DNA from: Marinobacter zhanjiangensis
Lineage (GTDB): Bacteria > Pseudomonadota > Gammaproteobacteria > Pseudomonadales > Oleiphilaceae
Assembly (NCBI RefSeq): GCF_014651935.1
Contig: NZ_BMXV01000011.1
Coordinates: 58,632 to 122,631 of the forward strand
Length of the DNA: 64,000 nt
Reading direction: 5' to 3'
Positions 17,632-26,689 of this stretch are shown one piece after another. Under the pieces are notes generated by a model, which did not search any database, had not been told where the DNA came from, and worked only from the letters and a program-made list of their open reading frames with translations. Position 1 is the stretch's first letter, and the number at the start of each line of letters is the position of its first letter. The position numbers and the translations under genes are program-made.

Positions 17632-18423
17632 TCATGTCTTCCGCAGGGGGACGGACGTCCGGTTGCCCGGCAACCCCTGGTCACCCCGTAGGGGTGAGGC
17701 CGCGACGCCACGACGCCGAAGCACGGCGACATCGGAATCGTCCGGCACGTCGTGATCGGTGTGACGGTCGAATCCCAGCCACCAATACGAAAGCCCCCGG
17801 CTGTCCTGCCCCGGCAACAGCCTGGGTCTGGCAATGGACCCGGCCGACTGCCCGGCATACTCCATGTGGCTGACCTGGCCCACATCGCAGGCGGGGAAAT
17901 TCACATTCCAGCAGCACTTACCGTCTCCGGCAGCAGGCCACAGCGCGCGAATGGCAGCCTCACCCAATTCCATCACCGGTGACCAGTCAATCTGCTCACG
18001 GTTGGCGAATGCCTGGCTCAGGGCGATGGCCGGGATCCCCAGGTGCTCGGCGCTGAGCACCGCACCCACGGTGCCGGAATACTGCACCGAATCGCCGATG
18101 TTGGCGCCGGCGTTGATACCGGACAGCACCAGGTCCGGCGGGGTCTCGCCAAACCACTCCGCCAGCGCATATAGCACACAGTCCGCAGGCGTGCCCGACA
18201 CGGCGAAATGCCGTTCGCCATGCCGGTACACCCGCAGCGGATCATGCAGGGAAATGCTCTGCCCGGCACCGCTGCGATCATGCTCGGGGGCGACGACCCA
18301 GACTTCCTCGGCCAGACGGCGGGCGATGTCCACCAGGACCTTCAGCCCCGGCGCCGCGACCCCGTCATCGTTGGTGATCAGAATGCGGCGGACCATCGGG
18401 TCCGCCGCGACAACCTGACTCAT
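17632..18423 (-). CDS. surE: SurE-family phosphatase / 5'-nucleotidase
   Basis: The 263-residue metal-dependent phosphomonoesterase has the SurE metal site RRILITNDDGVAAPG (Asp19-Asp20), EHDRSGAGQSIS, VSGTPADCVLYAL and SGINAGANIGDSVQYSGTVGAV. The ATG overlaps the TGA of the upstream kinase gene (ATGA), so the two are translationally coupled. It is not in the usual surE-pcm-nlpD context. The N-terminus is about 10 residues longer than typical SurE; Met10 could be an alternative start. It may be a specialised phosphatase serving this operon rather than the housekeeping enzyme. Confidence 0.88.
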   Translation of the reverse strand: MSQVVAADPMVRRILITNDDGVAAPGLKVLVDIARRLAEEVWVVAPEHDRSGAGQSISLHDPLRVYRHGERHFAVSGTPADCVLYALAEWFGETPPDLVLSGINAGANIGDSVQYSGTVGAVLSAEHLGIPAIALSQAFANREQIDWSPVMELGEAAIRALWPAAGDGKCCWNVNFPACDVGQVSHMEYAGQSAGSIARPRLLPGQDSRGLSYWWLGFDRHTDHDVPDDSDVAVLRRRGVAASPLRGDQGLPGNRTSVPLRKT

Positions 18424-19493
18424 ACCTTTATGCCCTTGCTGCCCTTCTGGGCCACGGACCAGCCAGCTTCCGCCAGGATGCTGGCGCGCTTGCCCACTTC
18501 CAGGGCATCGGAGTTACTGGCATTACCTGCCAGCGCACGGGCGTAGACGCCCTGCACGATGGCCGCCAGCCGGAACAGGGAGAAGGACACGAATACATGC
18601 CAGTCGTCGATGCCGTCCCGGCCGGACGCCTTGCAGTAACGTTCAATGGCTTCCTGCTCGGTGGGAATGCCAATCTCGTCCAGGTCCTCACCAACAACAC
18701 CACGCATACCCTCGAACCCGGAACTCAGGTGATAGGGCAGGCAGTAATAGGCCAGATCCGCCAGCGGGTGGCCCAGGGTGGACAGTTCCCAGTCCAGAAT
18801 GGCAATGACTTCCGGCTTGTCCGGCGCCAGCATCAGGTTACCCAGACGGTAGTCGCCATGGGCAATGGCCGTCTCGTCGTGCCGGGGCAGGTTCTCCGGC
18901 AGCCACTTCATCAGGTTATCCATCGCCGGCATATCGTCGGTCTTGGAGGCCTCATACTGCTTGGACCAGCGGGCGACCTGACGGGCCACATAGCCTTCCG
19001 GGCGACCGAAGTCCCCCAGGCCGACCTTATTGACGTCCACCGCGTGCATCTTTGCCATGGTATCGATGGCGGCCTCGTGCACCGGGCGACGTTCCGCCTT
19101 GTCCAGATCCGGCAGCGCCGGGTGGCTCAGCACACGGCCTTCCATGAAGTCCATGACATAGAATGGCGTACCGATCAGGTCGCTGTCTTCACACAGCACC
19201 CGGGCCTTTGGCACCGGCACATCAGTATGGTCGGACAGGGCACGGATGACCTTGTACTCCCGCTCCACCATGTGGGCAGAAGGCAGCGTCTTGCCGGGTG
19301 GCTTCTTGCGCAGCACGTAGCGATTACCGCCGGACGTCAGCAGGAAGGTGGGGTTGGACTGACCACCCTGGAACTGCTTGACCTGCAGGTCGTCGCCAAA
19401 CTCCGGAATTTCCTTCTGCAGCCACTTCAGCAGGGCTGCCTCGTCAAACCGGTGGGCGTCGAGGACGTCCACCAGGTTGGGTCCAGTACTCAT
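18420..19493 (-). CDS. APH-fold phosphotransferase (ACAD10/11 kinase-domain type)
   Basis: The 357-residue kinase-like protein has QFQGGQSNPTFLLTSGGNRYVLRKKPPGK near the N-terminus (ATP-binding lysine), IAHGDYRLGNLMLAPDKPEVIAILDWELSTLGHPLADLAY (catalytic HGDYRxxN and metal-binding DWE) and a helical C-terminus. Its homologues include the kinase half of human ACAD10/ACAD11 and LvaA of the levulinate pathway, which phosphorylate 4-hydroxyacyl-CoA. The start at 19493 is 7 bases after the SDR stop; an upstream Met at 19523 overlaps the SDR gene and is less likely. The downstream surE gene overlaps by 4 bases. Confidence 0.9.
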   Translation of the reverse strand: MSTGPNLVDVLDAHRFDEAALLKWLQKEIPEFGDDLQVKQFQGGQSNPTFLLTSGGNRYVLRKKPPGKTLPSAHMVEREYKVIRALSDHTDVPVPKARVLCEDSDLIGTPFYVMDFMEGRVLSHPALPDLDKAERRPVHEAAIDTMAKMHAVDVNKVGLGDFGRPEGYVARQVARWSKQYEASKTDDMPAMDNLMKWLPENLPRHDETAIAHGDYRLGNLMLAPDKPEVIAILDWELSTLGHPLADLAYYCLPYHLSSGFEGMRGVVGEDLDEIGIPTEQEAIERYCKASGRDGIDDWHVFVSFSLFRLAAIVQGVYARALAGNASNSDALEVGKRASILAEAGWSVAQKGSKGIKV

Positions 19494-19500
19494 AAAAACC

Positions 19501-20268
19501 TCAGCAAATGGTTTCGCCGCCATCCGCCACGATCACCTGACCGGTGATGTAGGCGCTGGCCTTGGTGGACAGGAACACCGCCAGACCGGCGATATCGACC
19601 GGGTCGCCAATACGGCGTAGCGGGGTTTTTTCCTCGGCGCGCTTGATGCGCACCGGGTCTTCCCACAACGCCTTGGCGAAGTCGGTCTTGATGATGCCCG
19701 GGGCAATGCTGTTGATGCGGATACCCTTCGGCCCCCACTCCACCGCCAGATTACGGGCAAGGGCCGCTTCCGCCGCCTTGGACACGCCGTAGGTGCCGAT
19801 GGTGGTGTTGCCGCGGATGCCGGCAATGGAGGACAGTAGCACCACGGCCCCTTCGCCACGCTCGGCCATGCCCGGCAGCACCATATTGGCGAGCCAGAAG
19901 GTGCCCTTGACGTTGGTTTCCATGATCTTGTCCCAGGCTTCGTCGGTCATCTCCGCCGTGGTGCCGTAGACCGGGTTGGTGGCCGCGTTGCACACCAGCA
20001 CATCGATCCGGCCCCAGGCTTCAATGGTCTTGTCCACCAGGTTCTGGAGCTGATCCTTCTTGCCCACATGACAGGGAATGGCGATGGCCTCGAAGCCCTG
20101 CTCCTTGAGCTCACCGGCCACCTGCTCACAGACGTCCGCCTTGCGGCTGGAGATCACCACTTTTGCCCCCAGGCGGGCCATCTCTTCGGCGATGGACCGA
20201 CCGATACCCTTGGTGGACCCTGTAATCAGGGCCACCTTGCCGGTCATATCAAACAATGGGTTTGTCAT
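19501..20268 (-). CDS. Short-chain dehydrogenase/reductase
   Basis: The 255-residue SDR shows TGSTKGIGRSIAEEMARLG (cofactor motif, residues 16-34), NAATNPV, the catalytic Ser in VVLLSSIAGIRG, YGVSK (catalytic Tyr and Lys), and the C-terminal ITGQVIVADGG. Basic Arg near residue 42 (SSRKAD) is consistent with NADP(H). It lies 15 bases after the ACAD10/11-like dehydrogenase gene and 7 bases before the kinase gene, so it probably oxidises or reduces a hydroxy/keto-acyl-CoA in the same pathway. Confidence 0.9.
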   Translation of the reverse strand: MTNPLFDMTGKVALITGSTKGIGRSIAEEMARLGAKVVISSRKADVCEQVAGELKEQGFEAIAIPCHVGKKDQLQNLVDKTIEAWGRIDVLVCNAATNPVYGTTAEMTDEAWDKIMETNVKGTFWLANMVLPGMAERGEGAVVLLSSIAGIRGNTTIGTYGVSKAAEAALARNLAVEWGPKGIRINSIAPGIIKTDFAKALWEDPVRIKRAEEKTPLRRIGDPVDIAGLAVFLSTKASAYITGQVIVADGGETIC

Positions 20269-20283
20269 GAATCGGCTCCGGGA

Positions 20284-21498
20284 TCAGTGGGTGCGCGGAT
20301 AGTTCTTCAGTTCCAGCTTGGCGATGGAATCCAGGTGCACCTCATCCGGACCGTCGGCCAGACGCAGGGTCCGCACGTTGGCCCAGGCCGCGGCCAGGAA
20401 GGTGTCCTGGCTGACGCCGGCACCACCGTGAACCTGGATGGCACGATCCAGCACTTTCAGCGCCATGCTCGGTGCGATGACCTTGATCATGGCGATTTCC
20501 TGACGGGCCACCTTGTTACCCACGGTGTCCATCATGTGGGCCGCTTTCAGGGTCATCAGGCGAGCCTGTTCAATTTCCAGGCGTGAACGGGCGATGTCCT
20601 TGCGGATAGAGTCGAATTCCACCAGCGGACGACCAAAGGCCTCACGGGCATTGGCACGTTCGCACATCAGTTCCAGGGCACGCTCGGCTACGCCGATGGT
20701 GCGCATGCAGTGGTGGATACGGCCTGGCCCGAGGCGACCCTGGGCAATTTCAAAACCACGGCCCTCACCCAGCAGGATGTTGGATGCCGGCACCCGTACG
20801 TTGTTGTAATGCACTTCGGCGTGACCGTGGGGCGCGTGATCATAGCCAAACACGTGCAGGGCACGAACAATTTCCACACCCGGCGCGTCCAGCGGCACCA
20901 AGATCATGGACTGCTGCTTGTGCTTCTCGGCACCGGGATCGGTCTTGCCCATCACGATGGCGATCTTGCTGGTGGTGGTCATGGCACCGGAGGACCACCA
21001 CTTCTTGCCGTTGATGACGTACTCGTCGCCCTCACGACGAATCTCGGTGCCGATATTGGTGGCGTCGGAAGACGCTACATTCGGCTCGGTCATGGAGAAG
21101 CATGAGCGGATCTCGCCTTCCAGCAGGGGCTTCAGCCACTTCTCCTTGTGCTCTTCGCTACCGTAACGCTCGATGGTTTCCATGTTGCCGGTATCCGGCG
21201 CGGCACAGTTGAACACTTCCGGCGCCATGTGGGAGCGGCCCATGACTTCGCACAGGTGGGCGTATTCCAGGTTGGTCAGGCCGGCGCCGCGCTCACTCTC
21301 CGGCAGGAACAGGTTCCACAGGCCCTTGCTCTTGGCCTTGGCCTTCAGCTCTTCCATGATCTGGGTCGGCGCCCAGCGGTTCTCCGCCTGTTCTACCTGC
21401 TCGTGATACTTGTGCTCGTTGGGGTAGACGTAGGCATCCATGAACTCGTGGAGTTCTTTCTGCAGTTGCTTTGCTCGGTCAGACGGTTCGTACAACAT
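20284..21498 (-). CDS. Acyl-CoA dehydrogenase, ACAD10/11-like
   Basis: The 404-residue flavoprotein has the ACAD FAD-binding segments CFSMTEPNVASSDATNIGTEI (about 138-158) and KKWWSSGA, and a C-terminal VHGGAGVSQDTFLAAAWANVRTLRLADGPDEVH. In place of the classical YEGT catalytic loop it has ADGPDEVH, the feature of the ACAD10/ACAD11 branch. In that branch the enzyme works with a kinase to dehydrate 4-hydroxyacyl-CoA via a 4-phospho intermediate. Co-location with the APH-type kinase gene supports the same chemistry here. Confidence 0.9.
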   Translation of the reverse strand: MLYEPSDRAKQLQKELHEFMDAYVYPNEHKYHEQVEQAENRWAPTQIMEELKAKAKSKGLWNLFLPESERGAGLTNLEYAHLCEVMGRSHMAPEVFNCAAPDTGNMETIERYGSEEHKEKWLKPLLEGEIRSCFSMTEPNVASSDATNIGTEIRREGDEYVINGKKWWSSGAMTTTSKIAIVMGKTDPGAEKHKQQSMILVPLDAPGVEIVRALHVFGYDHAPHGHAEVHYNNVRVPASNILLGEGRGFEIAQGRLGPGRIHHCMRTIGVAERALELMCERANAREAFGRPLVEFDSIRKDIARSRLEIEQARLMTLKAAHMMDTVGNKVARQEIAMIKVIAPSMALKVLDRAIQVHGGAGVSQDTFLAAAWANVRTLRLADGPDEVHLDSIAKLELKNYPRTH

Positions 21499-21539
21499 CG
21501 TTGTGCCTCTCTGTATTTATTGGTTGGAGGGACGCGCGT

Positions 21540-21986
21540 TCAGATGGGAACGCCCTCGGGTTTTTCGCTGCCGGATCGGATCCTGAACGTACCTTCGGCA
21601 ATGGCAAGCAGGTTGCCCTTGTCATCGTGGATCTCGCCGGTGCTGTTGAAAATACGGGTTCCGCCAGCACGCTTGATGCCGGTGACGGTAATGGTGCCAG
21701 CGGAACACTGGCCGGTAAATGTGGTGGTCATTGTCAGGGTGATGGCCTTGCGCATCCGCCCCGGGTAAGGACAATGAGTACCGGCCTCTGCCATGACAAT
21801 ATCCAGCAGGGAACTGAGCACCCCGCCGTGGATCACGCCCCCGAGATTCAGGTGCTCCGGCCTCAGGTCGAGAGCGATAACGGCCTTGTCTTCTTCCCAG
21901 GACACCTGCCGGTATCCCAGCATGTTGTGAAAGCCGGGCAGATCCTTGCCACCGGTGATGTGGAGGTTCTGTTCTGCTTCACTCAT
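21540..21986 (-). CDS. PaaI-family hotdog thioesterase
   Basis: The 148-residue protein has the PaaI/YdiI signature LNLGGVIHGGVLSSLLDIVMAEAG, with the HGG turn and the acidic catalytic residue on the following helix. It hydrolyses small acyl-CoA thioesters, probably as a CoA-release or overflow valve for the neighbouring pathway. Its ATG overlaps the stop of the upstream SDR gene (TAATG), so the two are translationally coupled. Confidence 0.87.
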   Translation of the reverse strand: MSEAEQNLHITGGKDLPGFHNMLGYRQVSWEEDKAVIALDLRPEHLNLGGVIHGGVLSSLLDIVMAEAGTHCPYPGRMRKAITLTMTTTFTGQCSAGTITVTGIKRAGGTRIFNSTGEIHDDKGNLLAIAEGTFRIRSGSEKPEGVPI

Positions 21987-22774
21987 TACACTTTCATTCC
22001 CGGCATGTTCAGTGAGGCGGTGTTGCCACCGTCCACGGGCAGCGCCTGCCCGGTGATGTAGCTGGCGTCATCCGAGGCCAGGAAGCAGATGGCCGCAGCC
22101 AGTTCTTCCGGCTTGCCGTAACGGCGCAGTTCGCAGCGGGCACCCAGCTTGTGTTCCTTTTCATTGGCCCGGGCATAGTCGAATACTGCTTTGGTCATGC
22201 CGGTTTCCACCAGCCCGGGGCATATCGCATTAACGCGGATATTGAAGCCCCCCAGGTCGCATGCCGCGGTCTGGGTCAGGTTGATCACCCCGGCCTTGGA
22301 AGCACTATAGGGGTTGCCGCCAGCACCGGAACGGATACCGGCTACCGAGGCGGTATTCACGACGGCACCCTGCTGGCGCTCCTGCATGTGCGGCGCCACG
22401 TATTTGATCATCAGCATGGCGCCGATCAGGTTGACGCCCAGTATCTTCTCCCAGTCGGCCTTCTCGTTCTCGGTCACGGGGGGATAGCTGCCACCGGAGA
22501 TACCGGCGTTGTTGACCAGGATATCGATCTGACCAAACTGTTCCTTGACTTCAGACACCAACGTCTTGACGGCATCCTCATCGGACACATCCAGTTTGCG
22601 CTCAATATGGGTAGCTTCGGGGGGCATCTGTGCGGCGGTTTCCAGAAGACCTTCTTCCGACCAGTCCGCGAGGACCACCCGGGCGCCTTCACGGGCGAGC
22701 CTCAGGGCGGTAGCACGGCCGATACCACTGCCGGCGCCGGTAACAATGGCGACCCGCTCAGTGAAACGCATCAT
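21986..22774 (-). CDS. Short-chain dehydrogenase/reductase (first gene of the acyl-CoA cluster)
   Basis: The 262-residue SDR has TGAGSGIGRATALRLAREGARVVLADWS. The Asp after the second strand (LADW) favours NAD(H). NNAGISGG, NTASVAGIRSG (Ser) and YSASKAGVINL (Tyr, Lys) complete the active site. An alternative start is Met2 (22771). It appears to be the first gene of the minus-strand cluster and differs in cofactor preference from the SDR near the kinase, which suggests two distinct redox steps. Confidence 0.9.
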   Translation of the reverse strand: MMRFTERVAIVTGAGSGIGRATALRLAREGARVVLADWSEEGLLETAAQMPPEATHIERKLDVSDEDAVKTLVSEVKEQFGQIDILVNNAGISGGSYPPVTENEKADWEKILGVNLIGAMLMIKYVAPHMQERQQGAVVNTASVAGIRSGAGGNPYSASKAGVINLTQTAACDLGGFNIRVNAICPGLVETGMTKAVFDYARANEKEHKLGARCELRRYGKPEELAAAICFLASDDASYITGQALPVDGGNTASLNMPGMKV

Positions 22775-22941
22775 AGTCTATGCTCCTTTAACCTTTCCGG
22801 AAGCCCGCGCGAAACAAAGCCGCAGACTTACCGATTCTTATGATTGTAATGGTGACGCTTAACAGATTGATCCGGAATCATTTTTTTCCGAAGGAACTGA
22901 GTGAAAAGAGCACTCAAAACTAGTTAGGGTGCTTTTCAAAA

Positions 22942-22971
22942 GGCGTAACAGGGCGTTTAATTTGTCACGCC
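22942..22971. promoter_or_regulatory. Candidate operator in the divergent promoter region
   Basis: An imperfect inverted repeat (GGCGTAAC and GTCACGCC, one mismatch, 14-base gap) lies in the AT-richer 269-base gap between two divergent acyl-CoA gene sets. Its position suits coordinate regulation. No cognate regulator gene is adjacent. Confidence 0.3.
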
Positions 22972-23043
22972 TTCCAGTTTTGAGTCAATATATTCGGAAA
23001 TAAATTTCACTAGTCAAAACACAACAACCACAGAGGCCCCCAA

Positions 23044-24645
23044 ATGAGACAAACCGTTGCAGCGATGCCCAATTACGCTCCAGCGATCGACCATGAAACC
23101 ATGGATCCCATCGGTCACCACATCCAGGGTTTCGCCCGCTCCCAGGGTGACAAGCCCGCCCTGACGGACGAGAAGGGCACTCTCACCTGGGCGGAAATGC
23201 TGAGCCGCGCCAACCGCATCGCCAACCGCCTGCGAGCCGATGGCCTGCGGACCGGCGATACCGTGGCCGGCCTGTCGGAAAACAGCAATGACTACATGTG
23301 TCTCTACCTGGGCACCCTGATTGCCGGCGGCTGCATGGTGCCCCTGTCCGGTATGGCCAGTGGTGAAGCGCTGGCGCTGATGGTGAAAGACTGCGAAAGC
23401 CGTTTCCTGTTTGTGTCGGAAAAGAACCTGCCCCTGTTCAACGAGATCCGCGATCAGCTCGACCGTGTCGAGCCTGCACAACGTATCGGCATTGACACCG
23501 CCGACGTCGACAGCGGTCTTGATCTGGATGCCTGGCTGGGCGACATCAGCGACGAGCCGAACCCTGCCGAGGTGACCCCGGACGATCCCTTCAACATCAT
23601 CTACAGTTCCGGAACCACCGGAACTCCCAAAGGTATACTGCACGATTACCGGTTTCGCCAGCGGCAGTTCGAACGCCTGGCCCGGTTTGGCCTGGATGGC
23701 GACGCTATCAATCTGGTTTCCACGCCACTTTACTCCAACACCACCCTGGTGTCCGCCCTGCCCACGCTGTTCCATGGCGGCACCCTGGTGTTGATGGGCA
23801 AGTTCAACGCCCGTCGCTTCCTGGAACTGGCGGAAGAGCACCGGGTGACCCATGCCATGCTGGTGCCGGTGCAGTACAGCCGCATCATGGCCGAGCCGGA
23901 CTTCGACCGTTTCGACCTGTCCAGCTTCAAACTCAAACTGTGCACCAGCGCGCCGCTGCGGTCCGACGTCATTGCCGAGGCCATGAAGCGCTGGCCCGGC
24001 AACATCCGCGAAGTGTATGGCCTCACCGAGGGCGGCATTTCCACCAGCCTGGACTGCGCCGCCAACCCTACCAAGTGGGATTCCGTCGGCGTGCCTACCG
24101 AAGGGTCGGAAGTACGGATTATCGATGACAACGGCAACGAAGTGCCCCAGGGCGAGATCGGCGAAATCGTCGGTCGTGCCATTTCCATGATGCGGGGCTA
24201 CTATCACCGCGAGCAGCAAACCAACGAGATGCTGTGGACCAGCCCCGAGGGCCATGTGTTCTATCGCAGTGGCGATATGGGCAAGCTGGATGAGGATGGC
24301 TTCCTTTATATACTCGACCGCCGCAAGGACATGATCATCTCCGGCGGCTTCAACATCTATGCGGTGGATCTGGAAAAAGTACTGCTGGAGCACCCCGCGG
24401 TGGCCGATGTAGCCGTAATCGGCATCCCCAGCGAGCACTGGGGCGAGACGCCGCTGGGCCTGGTGGTGCGCAAGGCGGGCGAAACCGCCACGGAAGAAGA
24501 CATCCTCAGCTTCGCCAACGGCAAACTGGGCAAGACCCAGCGCCTGGCAGGCGTGGAATTCCGGGACGAACTGCCCCGCTCCACCATCGGCAAGGTGCTC
24601 AAGCGGGAACTGCGGGAGCCCTACTGGGCTGACCAGAAGAAGTAA
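23044..24645 (+). CDS. Acyl-CoA ligase (AMP-forming)
   Basis: The 533-residue adenylate-forming ligase has IIYSSGTTGTPKGILHDY (about 187-204), REVYGLTEGGIS, YRSGDMGKLDEDGFLYILDRRKDMIISGGFNIY and the C-terminal catalytic Lys in LPRSTIGKVLKREL. AGAGG lies 7 bases before ATG. It is divergent from the kinase/ACAD cluster across a 269-base promoter region, so it may act in the same pathway with a different chain length or substituent. The sequence shows no direct substrate clue. Confidence 0.9.
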   Translation: MRQTVAAMPNYAPAIDHETMDPIGHHIQGFARSQGDKPALTDEKGTLTWAEMLSRANRIANRLRADGLRTGDTVAGLSENSNDYMCLYLGTLIAGGCMVPLSGMASGEALALMVKDCESRFLFVSEKNLPLFNEIRDQLDRVEPAQRIGIDTADVDSGLDLDAWLGDISDEPNPAEVTPDDPFNIIYSSGTTGTPKGILHDYRFRQRQFERLARFGLDGDAINLVSTPLYSNTTLVSALPTLFHGGTLVLMGKFNARRFLELAEEHRVTHAMLVPVQYSRIMAEPDFDRFDLSSFKLKLCTSAPLRSDVIAEAMKRWPGNIREVYGLTEGGISTSLDCAANPTKWDSVGVPTEGSEVRIIDDNGNEVPQGEIGEIVGRAISMMRGYYHREQQTNEMLWTSPEGHVFYRSGDMGKLDEDGFLYILDRRKDMIISGGFNIYAVDLEKVLLEHPAVADVAVIGIPSEHWGETPLGLVVRKAGETATEEDILSFANGKLGKTQRLAGVEFRDELPRSTIGKVLKRELREPYWADQKK

Positions 24646-24765
24646 CCTTCCCGGAAAACTCAGGGGCGGCCAGTTGGTCGCTTCTGATATCTCCATGCGC
24701 CCGATATCCCTTCGGGCTGCTAGAATCCTTTCTCCCGTTTTTCAGTCATCGACGTACGGATTCCC

Positions 24766-26103
24766 GTGAACAACCCAGACCAGCCGACCACTCTGCCCCG
24801 CCAGCTGTTCGCCATGACCTGGCCGATGCTGTTCGGGGTTCTGTCACTGATGACCTTCCAGCTCGCTGACAGCATTTTCATCGCCCAGCTGGGCCGGGAT
24901 CCGCTTGCGGCCCTGGGCTTTACCGTGCCCATCCAGCAACTGATTGTCGGCCTGCAGGTGGGCCTGGGTATTGCCACCACCGCTATTATCTCCCGCACCC
25001 TGGGTGCCGGTGATGAACAGCGGGCCGTGCGCCTGGCCGGTCTGGTCGTCACCACCGGCGCCATACTGGTATGCCTGCTGGCGATCAGCCTGTGGTTGCT
25101 GCGCGACACTATCATGACGCTGCTGGGAGCCGAGCAGTCCCTGCTGCCGCTGATCCGCCTGTACTGGATGCCCTGGCTGGTGGCCGCCTGGACCGGCGCG
25201 GTGCTGTATTTTGGCTACAGCATCTGCCGCTCCCATGGCGATACCAAACTGCCCGGGCTGATGATGATGGCCGCCAGCCTGCTGAATATCGCCCTGGACC
25301 CGCTGTATATCTTTGTCTTCGGCTGGGGGCTGCCGGGGGCGCCGCTGGCCACCATTACCTCCTTCGGCGTCGGCTGCCTGGTGATCTACCCGGCGCTGCT
25401 GAAACGGGGGTGGCTCGGCTTTGACCTGGGGCAGCTGGAGCTGGGCAAGTCCATCCGCCAGCTTGGCAGTATCATGGCACCAGCCATGGTCAGCCAGTTG
25501 ATGCCACCGGCCTCCGCCATGCTCGCCACGGCGCTGGTGGCCACCTTTGGTTCCGCCGCGGTGGCTGCCTGGGGGCTGGGTACCCGGCTGGAGTTCTTCT
25601 CCATCGTGGTGGTACTGGCACTGACCATGTCCATGCCACCCATGGTGGGCCGGCTACTGGGTCAGGGGGACATTGGCACCATCCGCAAGCTGGTTCGGCT
25701 GGCGGTACGTTTTGTGGTGCTCTGGCAGCTGGCCATCGGACTGCTCTGGCTGGCGGCGTCGGGTCTGGTCGCGGAACTGTTCACCGCCGACCGGGAAGTG
25801 AGTGACGTGCTGGGTGATTATCTGTTGCGGGTGCCGCTGAGCTACAGCGGCCTGGGGGTATGCATGCTGATGGTCTCGGTCAACAATGCCCTGGGGCTGC
25901 CCATGCGGGCACTGCTGATCTCCACCCTGCGACTGTTCGCCTGCTACCTGCCACTGTTGTGGCTGGGCGGCCAGCTCGGTGGCCTGCCCGGACTGATGTC
26001 CGGCGCCCTGGCCGGCAACCTGCTGGCCGGTATCATGGCCTACCTTCTGTACCGGCAGGGCATGATCCATCTACAGCGGCAAGACGCTCCGGCAACGGGA
26101 TAA
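24766..26103 (+). CDS. MATE-family efflux transporter
   Basis: The 445-residue inner-membrane protein has 12 predicted helices in two six-helix halves. The first half shows RQLFAMTWPMLFGVLSLMTFQLADSIFIAQLGRDPLAALGF, the MATE entry, and the second repeats the pattern around GSIMAPAMVSQLMPPASAMLATALVATFGSAAVAAWGLGTRLEFF. It exports cationic compounds using Na+ or H+. The start is GTG (VNNPDQPTTLPRQ). It is monocistronic. Confidence 0.9.
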   Translation: MNNPDQPTTLPRQLFAMTWPMLFGVLSLMTFQLADSIFIAQLGRDPLAALGFTVPIQQLIVGLQVGLGIATTAIISRTLGAGDEQRAVRLAGLVVTTGAILVCLLAISLWLLRDTIMTLLGAEQSLLPLIRLYWMPWLVAAWTGAVLYFGYSICRSHGDTKLPGLMMMAASLLNIALDPLYIFVFGWGLPGAPLATITSFGVGCLVIYPALLKRGWLGFDLGQLELGKSIRQLGSIMAPAMVSQLMPPASAMLATALVATFGSAAVAAWGLGTRLEFFSIVVVLALTMSMPPMVGRLLGQGDIGTIRKLVRLAVRFVVLWQLAIGLLWLAASGLVAELFTADREVSDVLGDYLLRVPLSYSGLGVCMLMVSVNNALGLPMRALLISTLRLFACYLPLLWLGGQLGGLPGLMSGALAGNLLAGIMAYLLYRQGMIHLQRQDAPATG

Positions 26104-26119
26104 GACGCAACAGCCCCGC

Positions 26120-26545
26120 TCAGGAAAACCGCTCGCGGAAATAGTCCGGCAGCTCCACCACTTTCTTGTGCTGGAAGTCGAAGAACACGAAACCGTACTT
26201 GGCCAGCGCCACCGCCTGACCACTGGCTTCCTTGGTCACGCGGAACACATAGTCGCCGCCATACTTGTTCAGGTCGGTCACCCCCACCTCGAAGCGGAGG
26301 CTCTCCGGAAAGAAGGACTCGGACTGGTACATGGTCGCCAGGTCGGTAACGATGATGCCGATTCCCCGGGCAATTTTCTCTTCCAGCCCCATTTTCACCA
26401 TGAACTGGGCGCGGGCCTCCGACAGCATGGAGACCAGGGCATCGTTACCCAGGTGGTTGGCACCATTGATGTCGGTGATACGCACCGGCATGGTGGTGGA
26501 AAATACAAAGACTTCATCGGGAAAAGACAGTTTGACGCGGGCCAT
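26120..26545 (-). CDS. 4-hydroxybenzoyl-CoA-thioesterase-like hotdog protein
   Basis: The 141-residue protein has VFVFSTTMPVRITDINGANHLGNDALVSMLSEARAQFM. This is the 4HBT/YbgC layout, where an Asp in the R-(I/V)-x-D-x-x-G-H/N motif is catalytic. The usual D-x-x-G-H-V is changed to D-I-N-G-A-N-H-L, as in some acyl-ACP or acyl-CoA thioesterase subfamilies. Its thioester substrate is unknown. It is convergent with the MATE gene, 16 bases apart. Confidence 0.82.
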   Translation of the reverse strand: MARVKLSFPDEVFVFSTTMPVRITDINGANHLGNDALVSMLSEARAQFMVKMGLEEKIARGIGIIVTDLATMYQSESFFPESLRFEVGVTDLNKYGGDYVFRVTKEASGQAVALAKYGFVFFDFQHKKVVELPDYFRERFS

Positions 26546-26689
26546 GACACAACTACCGGAAAGATGGATCAGAAAGAAGGACGCGAATAATACGCCCTTC
26601 CGCGCCCCAAATCATCTGGAGCCTCGGAGCAGCATCCGTTATGTTAGGAGGCAACACAAAAAACTGTAACCGAACAAGGTCTGCCCCCC

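Noticed and set aside
23014..24696. A 560-residue minus-strand frame opposite the acyl-CoA ligase
   Set aside because: It mirrors the codon bias of the plus-strand ligase, which has all adenylation motifs and a ribosome binding site. No recognisable domain was seen in the reverse frame.
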